64,000 nucleotides of DNA, taken from assembly GCA_037043455.1 (NCBI GenBank), contig JAWPHD010001213.1:282103-346102 (forward strand). Direction: 5' to 3'. Below are positions 56,950-64,000 of the stretch, piece after piece. The notes under the pieces are model-generated. The model searched no databases and was not told the origin of the DNA. It saw only the letters and a list, made by a program, of their open reading frames with translations. The translations under genes were made by a program, and so were the position numbers. How positions within the stretch are numbered: position 1 is the first letter of the stretch; the number at the start of each line of letters is the position of its first letter. This stretch comes from Cyrtodaria siliqua. Lineage: Eukaryota > Mollusca > Bivalvia > Adapedonta > Hiatellidae.

Positions 56950-58929
56950 TTATGTGCGGCGACTTAAATAGTCTGCCCCAATATTGTCCTTTCCTCGGAT
57001 TGCTTTAATTTTCATCCGGTAAGGCTGCAGAGTCAGTGCCCACCTCATTAACCTACTGTTAGCTACCTTAGCTTTATTCATATAAGCTAACGGTTGGTGG
57101 TCAGTCTCCAAGACAAATTCCTTACCAAAAACATATCGGTGGAATTTACTGACACCCCACACTACTGCAAGACACTCCCTTTCGATAACAGAGTAGTTAC
57201 ATTCCCGGGGTAATAGTTTCCGACTTGCGTAAGCCACGGGGAGACTACACCCATCTTGCTCTTGCAGTAGGACTGCACCCACCCCGATATCGGAGGCATC
57301 CGTTCTGAGGATAAACTCCTGGTCAAGTTCAGGTAATTTTAGTATTGGGGTTTTGACCAGACTCCCCTTTAAAGAGACGAAAGCTCGCTCCTGGCTTTCC
57401 CCCCAAGTTATCCTATTGGGTTGACCTTTCTTTGTCAAGTCTGACAAAGGTGCAGCTATAGCCGAAAAGTTTGGAATAAACTTCCTGTAAAAACCCGCCA
57501 ACCCTAAAAATGACCTAACTTGTTTCTTTGTCTCGGGTCTTGGTGCTTCCTGAATTGCCTTAACCTTGTCGGGGTTGGGTTTCAATTTCTGGTCCCTCCC
57601 GACAACATGACCCAGACACTCTATATCTGCGTAACCTATGTGACACTTGCTAGGTTTTGCAGTCAGTTTAAACCGGCGTAGCCGTTCCAACAGATTACGT
57701 AGAGCCTTAATATGGTCTTCAAATGTTGTTGTAAACACCAGGATGTCATCTACAAAACTGTCTGTGTTGGACAAATCCTTCAGGACTTTCCTCATTAACC
57801 TACAGAATGTTGCTGGGGCGTTTACGAGACCAAAGGGCATGACCTTGAACTTAAAAAGTCCTTGCGAAGTTTCGAAGGAGGTCATCTCTTTAGCTCGGTC
57901 TGAAAGTGGGACTTGCCAATAACCTTTACTGAGGTCTAACTTGGAGAAATACGAATATCCCGCAAGTTTAGAGAATACCTCCTCAATATTAGGCATTGGC
58001 TCTGCATCAAAGATGGTACGTTTATTGAGCTGCCTAAAATCGATGCAGAATCGAATTGACCCATCTTTCTTCTTAATAAGTACGACTGGGGATGAAAATG
58101 GGGCGTTTGAAGGTTCGATGACACCCAATTTCAACATGTCTTTCACCTCCTCATCAACAATTGATCGGGAGTGAAATGGAATGGGATACCCCTTAATTCT
58201 TATTGGTTCCCCTGATGTGAGTACAATATCATGTTGCACTCCATCTGTCTGCCCCGGGTTTTCGGACAAGACATCACTGAACTCCGAGAGTAAACTACCC
58301 ATCTCTCGTTTCTGCTCTACACTAAGCATGCCCGATATGTCTACATCGGCTGCTCTCTCCCTACCTACACTAGTGGGAAAATACATGGGACTAGTGTCCT
58401 CACTACTGTCTTCCTCACTATCCTCAATAACTGCAACATTAACTACGGTTAACACCCCTTGTTGCACATTATCGGTTCTACTTATATACTCTTTCAGCAT
58501 ATTCGCATGAAAGGTCTTTAACTTTCCGTTTATCTCGATACGGTAATCCATAGTGTTCACTATCCCTCTAACGTAAAACGGACCTTTCCATTGTAATAAC
58601 AACTTGTTATTGTCGGTCGGGAGTAACAGTAACACCTGGTCATCTATCTTAAACTTCCTAGCTCTAGCTTTCTGGTCATAGTAGCGTTTATACTTGGTAC
58701 TTGCCTTAACTAACTGACTTTGAGCTATCTTACAAGTCTCCTCTAGTTTCTCCTTCAGATCTAAAACATACTGATATGTAGTCTTAACCTCATCACTATC
58801 TACTTCACCTGCCCACATCTCTCTAAGAATCCTCATGGGACCTCTAACTGACCTACCGTACAATAACTCAAACGGAGAGAATCCTAAACTCTCTTGTCGG
58901 TACCTCTCTAAATGCAAACAATAAAGCAT
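56950..58929 (-). CDS. pol: Ty3-type pol: integrase C-terminus, reverse transcriptase and RNase H
   Basis: An open frame of 659 codons; its first Met is probably not a real start, because integrase coding continues upstream in shifted frames. Residues about 15-30 (SLGFSPFELLYGR) and the WKGPF module near residue 115 are integrase C-terminal. RT follows with KKKDGSIRFCIDFRQLN, SKLDLSKGYWQVPL, FGLVNAPATFCRLM and the catalytic box FVDDILVF, then LGHVVGRD and FLGLAGFYRKFI. RNase H has LRTDASDIGVGAVLLQ (first Asp), YSVIERECLAVVWG (Glu) and LETDHQPLAY (Asp). The frame ends DYLSRRT. All main RT and RNase H catalytic residues are present. It ends with RNase H, not integrase, which fixes the unusual domain order. 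It replicates the element through reverse transcription in cytoplasmic particles. Confidence 0.93.
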   Translation of the reverse strand: MLYCLHLERYRQESLGFSPFELLYGRSVRGPMRILREMWAGEVDSDEVKTTYQYVLDLKEKLEETCKIAQSQLVKASTKYKRYYDQKARARKFKIDDQVLLLLPTDNNKLLLQWKGPFYVRGIVNTMDYRIEINGKLKTFHANMLKEYISRTDNVQQGVLTVVNVAVIEDSEEDSSEDTSPMYFPTSVGRERAADVDISGMLSVEQKREMGSLLSEFSDVLSENPGQTDGVQHDIVLTSGEPIRIKGYPIPFHSRSIVDEEVKDMLKLGVIEPSNAPFSSPVVLIKKKDGSIRFCIDFRQLNKRTIFDAEPMPNIEEVFSKLAGYSYFSKLDLSKGYWQVPLSDRAKEMTSFETSQGLFKFKVMPFGLVNAPATFCRLMRKVLKDLSNTDSFVDDILVFTTTFEDHIKALRNLLERLRRFKLTAKPSKCHIGYADIECLGHVVGRDQKLKPNPDKVKAIQEAPRPETKKQVRSFLGLAGFYRKFIPNFSAIAAPLSDLTKKGQPNRITWGESQERAFVSLKGSLVKTPILKLPELDQEFILRTDASDIGVGAVLLQEQDGCSLPVAYASRKLLPRECNYSVIERECLAVVWGVSKFHRYVFGKEFVLETDHQPLAYMNKAKVANSRLMRWALTLQPYRMKIKAIRGKDNIGADYLSRRT

Positions 58930-59520
58930 TGAGATACTTGTCCCAATCTTTGGGTCTCTCGGTACACATACGCCGTAACATTTGCTTTAACGTCCCGTTA
59001 AATCGTTCGACTAACCCGTTACACATAGGGTGATATGGTGTTGTCATGATTTGACGCAAAGACAATAACCTGCTTACTTCAGCCATAAGTTCTGACGTAA
59101 ACTGTGACCCACAATCAGTCAGCATTTCTCTGGTACACCTAGCCTACTGAACATATCAACTAATGCCTCAGCTACTCTCTCAGTTTCAATTGAGGGCAAT
59201 GCTACTGCCTCCGGATACCTAGTTGCATAGTCTACCATGGTTAAAATGTACCTATTTTTCCTATCCGACACTGGAAAAATTGGTCCAACTATGTCTACGG
59301 CTACCCGCTTAAATGGTGTATCTATCAGTGGCATCTGACCTAAATGTACTTTGGTCACTCGACCTTTTGGTACTGTCCTTTGGCATACATCGCAGGACCT
59401 ACAATACCTAGTTACATCTCCACTAACGCCATGGCCAATAAAATTCTGCCAATACTCTATCTGACGTTTTCTTTACGCCTAAATGACCTCCCATAATCGA
59501 CTCATGAGCTACCTTAAGCA
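58868..59520 (-). pseudogene. Integrase zinc-binding and catalytic domains, frameshifted
   Basis: The parts run in the order HHCC zinc finger (AHESIMGGHLG near 59480-59510; CRSCDVC near 59385-59405), core VDIVGP (first Asp) and ILTMVDYATRYPEAVALP (59119-59358), TDCGSQFTSE (second Asp) and NGLVERFNGTLK (catalytic Glu) (58868-59125). Frame changes near 59440, 59120 and 58897 split it into three pieces, the last of which joins the pol frame by a single-base shift. The D, D and E residues are all retained. The breaks look like single-base insertions or deletions, so they could be genuine decay or sequencing error. Confidence 0.85.
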
Positions 59521-61700
59521 CTGTCGTTCTATACTGGGTAGGTACCACTAATTGGTGAAACTGTCTACTACCACTATCTTCAAATTCTCTGTACAATAAC
59601 CTATTCTTATGTACAAACTTACAACTACCGGACCCTTACCACTTCTTCACTACACCGTCCTTGGCCTTCACTTTACAAGGACCTAATGACTCGTCTTGAG
59701 CTTGTGCTTCTATAAACTCCGCTTTAGATATGTCACCTACGGCTGCAGGAACTTTAATTTTCTATAAGCCTGAGCTTGCTTCTGAACCTGCGCTCTAGTC
59801 TCTACGGCATTACTTATGCTACTTCTAAAATCGGACATTACCGGAAGTGCTGAACCATCTATGTTCCCTATCGTTAAATCATACATCGGGTCATCCATAC
59901 ATAGTGCCTCTGTAGTCCTTTAAAGAAAGGTGTATCTACATCTATTCTCGCTATTGGCACGTGCTCTACCGACTTATTTAACAACATACACGGTGACTGT
60001 TTACCTACCAACTGGTCATCCGTTAACTAAACTAGCCTAACTACCACACCTGTACAACCTGTAGCCCTCATTACAATACGTCCGTGCCGTTCACTCTACC
60101 ATCTGCCGTTGGAAGATTTGCATACGGAAAGAGACATGTTCCGATCTTCGCCATTACACCATCCGATTTAACACAACAGCTACTACTCTCGGTTTTAATA
60201 ACCGGACTATTACTACCTCTGCCTCTACCTCTACCTCGGTTTTTGACCACCTCTACCTATACCGAAATTCCATGGGTTGTTAAAACCTTGGTTCTGATTC
60301 CCTACATTGTTGTCCACTCTACTATTTTCACCTGAAATTGTCTACGACAGCGGACACTTTCACCGCTTTCCTACACTCATGTGAAGCATGATTCCCATTA
60401 CAGTGACGACAACGAATAAAAGGTCTACCTATGTTACCACTATATGCTACCTCCTCTAGCACCCATCGAACTACCACCACCTCTATAGTTTCCACTCTGG
60501 CCTTTCTGTTTTTTGATCGTCCCCTTGCCTATCTCTAAAAGTTCCTGGTTTTCGGACACTACATTATGAGCTCCACATCTAAGGCCCTCGGCAAACTGTG
60601 ATCTGCCTTGTGTTGCCATATTTCTCCTACACTAGTAAGTTTTCTTTCTTTAGAAAAAGAAACAGATCTCTACTACAAACATTGAATTAGCTGGTCCACG
60701 CAACAAGAAATCTATGAGGCCCTGATAAGTCTGCGCTACCTTCCCTAACTCTAACCACCTATCTAGTAATTTCTAGATCTACTATGAACATGAAATAAAT
60801 GACACCGCCTTTCTCAGGCAAGCAAGCTCTAAACCGCTTTGCTAAAACCTTCTTTCAGTTAACTCAAATCTCTTTAAAAGAGCATCCTTTAACTTGTCCA
60901 TAGTCAAGAGGCAACTAAACTAGGTAAAATCTAGAAAATACATCTAGGCCTTGCCTCTCAATAACGCACTTAAATGAACTGCCCACTTATCTTTGGTCCA
61001 TTCCTGTAACTCAGCATAACGTTCGAAACCGTACAAGTATCTGTCCATGTTATCTTTTGTCAGCATCAAAGTATGGTAACTTCGAACCTTTTAACTTCCC
61101 CAGAATACTATCTTTCCCTACAGTTCCACTGTCCTTACTATGTGTCTTAGCTGCTTCCAACTCTAAAGCTTAACTTATGATCAAACCTCCTTTTTTTTTC
61201 CCTTTCCATTATCATCTTAGCCTTAGCTAGTCCTACCATCTGTTTCAACCTCTCATGTTCTAACTCTTGCTTCTCCTTACTATTCTACTTTCTAATTCTA
61301 CCTTCTCTTTATCTATCATCTCGCTATCTCTTAGCTAATCTACTTTCGAATTCTAGCTTCTCATTTAGCTAACCTACCTTCTAATTCTAGCTTCTCTGGT
61401 GGGGCTAATCATACTTTCTAATTCTAGCTTCTCTTTATCAGCATCATGCTTCTCTTTAGCTAATCTACTTTCGACTTCTAGCTTCTCGGTGGCTAGTCTA
61501 CTTTCTTCATTTCTTTCCTGCTTTGCTAATTCTCTTCCTTAAGTCTAAATTCCCTTTCCCTAGCCTGTTCGTCCTTTAACAAAGCTTTCTAAGCTCCTCT
61601 CCAGCATAACCTAACTCCTTACCCATTTCCGTAAGATCCTTTATGGACGTCTATGTCTATGGACATTGTGGACTACTAACTACAATAATTCAATCACACG
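59521..61700 (-). pseudogene. Gag and protease region of the LTR element, heavily frameshifted
   Basis: On the minus strand: a Glu/Lys-rich heptad-like stretch (ELAKQERNEESRLATEKLE, about 61400-61530) typical of a gag coiled coil; a zinc-knuckle-like CRHCNGNHASHEC (about 60373-60412) spaced C-x2-C-x3-H-x4-C; a GCTGVVVR segment (about 60045-60070) in the position of the protease active site; and NAVETRAQVQKQ (about 59780-59830), a linker often found before integrase in Ty3-type pols. Frame is lost many times. No intact protein is encoded. Confidence 0.7.
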
Positions 61701-62314
61701 TAACTAATAATTCTACTCACTTAACTACTAATGGTAAGTCACTTTGTCCTCCAGTAAATACCTGGGCATCATCATCGGATAGTTACATACACATTTGTAC
61801 ATAGCGCTAACTACTAACGATATGTAAGATAGTATCTAGCTTCCACAAAAAATATGCACTACATAAAATATCTTAATTTGATATTGACATAAACCTTAAA
61901 CAATCATCGAAATGTGGTATAACATGTACATGTATATTTATCTTCTCCCATCAATATAAGTATACTCGAGGTGTCTCTAACATGAGTAGAACGTCTTGTT
62001 CGCCAACCTATTTGGATACTTTATGTATATCAAGGGAGGTTAAAACAAACACCCAAATTATTGAGCAAAAGTGCCTCAGACCCACTCGTGTAGACCACTG
62101 CGACCCTCGCGCCAAGGAAAGAACGGACCAAAACAACAGTTTGGACATCACCCTACCCTTGTCGGTGTCTTGTCTTCCAAGGCTGTGGCCGTGATCGTCG
62201 ACAAGTCGCCTTGATGGATCAGAGGGTGGTACACAATTCTAAACTAATAAGTAGAGATATTAGTATATCATAATAAAGATCACTTATAGATTCTTTCCCT
62301 CCGTAGTCGCCCAG
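61701..62314 (-). other. 5' leader of the LTR element
   Basis: Sequence between the PBS and the first recognisable gag coding. A + strand open frame here (61982-62194) is antisense to the element and has no domain. Confidence 0.5.
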
Positions 62315-62332
62315 ATCCCACTTCTGACACCA
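62315..62332 (-). other. Primer-binding site, tRNA-Leu type
   Basis: The + strand carries ATCCCACTTCTGACACCA, which is the 3' end of a eukaryotic tRNA-Leu including CCA. The complement, TGGTGTCAGAAGTGGGAT, lies two bases inside the 5' LTR and is where the primer tRNA anneals. The tRNA identity is from memory of tRNA-Leu acceptor and T-arm sequence. Confidence 0.85.
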
Positions 62333-62334
62333 GT

Positions 62335-63918
62335 TGCACAGGATGACCTTAGTGGTTGGGCAACACAGGAAAGAAATCAATGACGGTGAATGCATTACAT
62401 AAGTCTAATGCAACATTTAAAATATGTTTTAATATATATACAATTATCTAAAAAACAAGGGGATGAATGCTGAAACTATGAAAAGAATGTTCTCCTGAAC
62501 GTTTAAGACGTTCTTAGTATTGTTATAAATACTGAATGTCTAAGACACTAAAGGTTGTTAAAGCTATAACAATGTTGATCTAGCGCGATAACTGTGATGC
62601 GCGAGGAGCTCATGAAGATGATTGATGCGCGAATTTCAATGATGATTGTCCATCAAATGCCTTCTGTAAGGGTTGATGACGCGATGCAATGGATAGTTAA
62701 TCTCACTGAGATTGTGGAATGATATTCCTCCAGTGAGGACTGGTAACGGGCCCACCTTGTGTCCCGGGGGTTGTCGTAGTACAACCTGGCTTGCGCAGGT
62801 ACGGGGACCGTCTCCCCGCTTGATAACGTAGTCGTGGAGCTTAGCTCCACTCCTGGATATCCAAACCTAGAGGGCTTACTCCAACCCTGGATGGCTTATA
62901 TCCTGGATTGGCTTATATCCTGGATGGCATAGGCTGTGTATTATACATACGATTTTAGATGTCGGTTGACAAACATAACAATCTTGCATAATTACCATTT
63001 ACCCCAAACAAATCATTATTCGATCAATATATGTAAGCTGTACTAATGTTGAGTAGCATTGTATACATATTCTACCAACGCCAATGTATACGATATGTAC
63101 GTCGCTGTTAATCAATGCCCCTAATACATGTAATAAAAACATGATCAAATACTCCATATAATTCACTCACTGAGTATGCATGCACGCATTATTCATTGTC
63201 ACTCATCCTCATTGTTAACTAATGTTGACAATCGTGTATTACAATCACCGAGTTATACGCCCAACGTTAACTAATGCACCTAATATCCACTGTTATCAAA
63301 TTAATATTGTTTTACAATTAATGATCAAAGTACAATAATTACATCTAATAAAGTACTTCAAAATCATATGCTAGTCAAAGTTAGTTTGAGAAACATCAAT
63401 GCTAACCGGATGTCGTAACCGCCAAAACAAGATGGCGCCGCCCACTGATACAAATATACGATAAAAGTTTGATAAAACTACTAACCACATGTTGCCCTGT
63501 TGAAATTTGCCGTCCAATCTCTGTTCCAACAAAGTATATCGATTATCCCGGCGATAGCTAGAAGACAATGGGTTTTATAGCAAACATTACACCCCAAACA
63601 ATCATTATTTCCCCCGTTCAGTCCGTGACAAACGTGGCTAAATCTACAGTATTGAATCTACACGACAGGCCCCTTATACAATTTTGCCGTTTAAGGAAAA
63701 TATACCTATACGTTTACATGCAATTAGCACAAAACTAAAACTTATGGACACGGCCCTCGCTGGCGGCCACTTAAAATGTGCACCGCTTTTACGTGTTACA
63801 TGAATTGATCATGGAATATTGTGAAATTGTTTTCAACTCGAACAATAGATTTTGGGTGTAACCGATACAAGAGAGGACTATATACGACCAGTACGCTCTC
63901 CCGTGACATTTTGTGACA
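62335..63918 (-). repeat. 5' LTR (element orientation), 1584 bp
   Basis: On the + strand it begins TGCACAGGATGACC (one base lost and one changed relative to the TGTCACAGG of the other LTR) and ends ATTTTGTGACA. Compared with 55078-56611 it has many single-base gains and losses, e.g. CTGGCTTGCGCAGG versus CTGGCTGCGCAGG. It also carries an extra stretch near 63873-63899. Confidence 0.92.
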
Positions 63919-64000
63919 GATGTGTAAGTGCGCTTTCAATTATAACCAATGTGACACCTTTTCAAATTGGATTCATACTAACGTGGCATGTCCAATATGG

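Larger units (their letters stand above)
55074..63922 (-). mobile_element. LTR retrotransposon, Ty3/gypsy class with integrase before RT (Gmr1-like)
   Basis: Two LTRs (55078-56611 and 62335-63918) bound the element, with a GATG target duplication (55074-55077 and 63919-63922). Reading on the minus strand the order is 5' LTR, tRNA-Leu-type PBS, gag-like coiled coil and zinc knuckle, protease-like region, integrase, RT, RNase H, PPT, 3' LTR. RT and RNase H are of Ty3 type, but integrase comes first, as in copia elements. This inverted pol order in a Ty3-type element is known from the Gmr1 group. The RT part is open; the integrase and everything upstream are broken by frameshifts and stops, so this copy is not expected to be autonomous. 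Confidence 0.9.

Noticed and set aside
57647..58510. Plus-strand frames of 77-109 codons inside the LTR element
   Set aside because: Antisense shadows of the RT-RNase H frame.

Overview
Eukaryotic genomic DNA: AT-rich, intron-dominated, and crowded with tandem repeats, tRNA-derived SINEs, non-LTR, Penelope-like and LTR retroelements. The mix (SINEs with a GTGTCCTTGAGCAAGACAC-type core, SINEs with a GGTGTCGGTATAATG core, a Gmr1-like Ty3 element) points to a mollusc, probably a bivalve. The species cannot be fixed from the sequence.

The host gene is the 3' half of a class C GPCR of the metabotropic GABA-B receptor type (GABBR2-like), read on the + strand in seven exons: 6082-6217 (TM2), 10673-10780 (TM3), 19826-19936 (TM4), 25040-25375 (TM5-TM7), 33945-34062 and 42346-42560 (cytoplasmic linker and start of a coiled coil), and 46682-46834 (C-terminus with stop). 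All splice phases agree: 2 in, then 0, 0, 0, 0, 1, 0, stop. The N-terminal ligand-binding half lies upstream of the window.

The most striking feature is that three introns of this gene begin with long minisatellites whose first unit is the authentic exon-intron junction. Array A (about 75-bp unit, 6.2-9.2 kb) copies the last about 51 nt of the TM2 exon plus its GTAAGT donor. Array B (45-bp unit, 25.4-33.3 kb) copies the last 31 nt of the TM7 exon plus its GTAATA donor. Array C (34.0-42.3 kb) copies the last about 42 nt of the linker exon plus its GTAAGT donor as a 70-bp unit, and a 30-bp exonic sub-piece of that unit has itself been amplified for several kb. The locus therefore carries some 200 copies of its own 5' splice sites inside its own introns.

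Other layout: 0-6 kb, dispersed repeats and a 32-bp satellite abutting the first exon; 9-12 and 17 kb, SINEs and two copies of a CGAAAAGACGAC-rich element, one carrying a 712-bp TIR element with a 9-bp target duplication; 14.8-16.8 kb, a LINE with a (GATA)n tail; 18.3-19.7 kb, a Penelope-like relic; 20-25 kb, a second LINE relic, a piggyBac-type MITE, a 684-bp TIR element and SINEs; 42.6-45.8 kb, three short-unit satellites filling the last intron; 46.8-51.4 kb, downstream satellites (60-, 71- and 38-bp units); 53.1 kb, a PHD-finger exon; 53.7-54.9 kb, a third LINE fragment; 55.08-63.92 kb, a complete but damaged LTR retrotransposon on the minus strand with integrase encoded ahead of reverse transcriptase.

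Boundaries, copy counts and family names were judged by eye; no alignment or database search was run.
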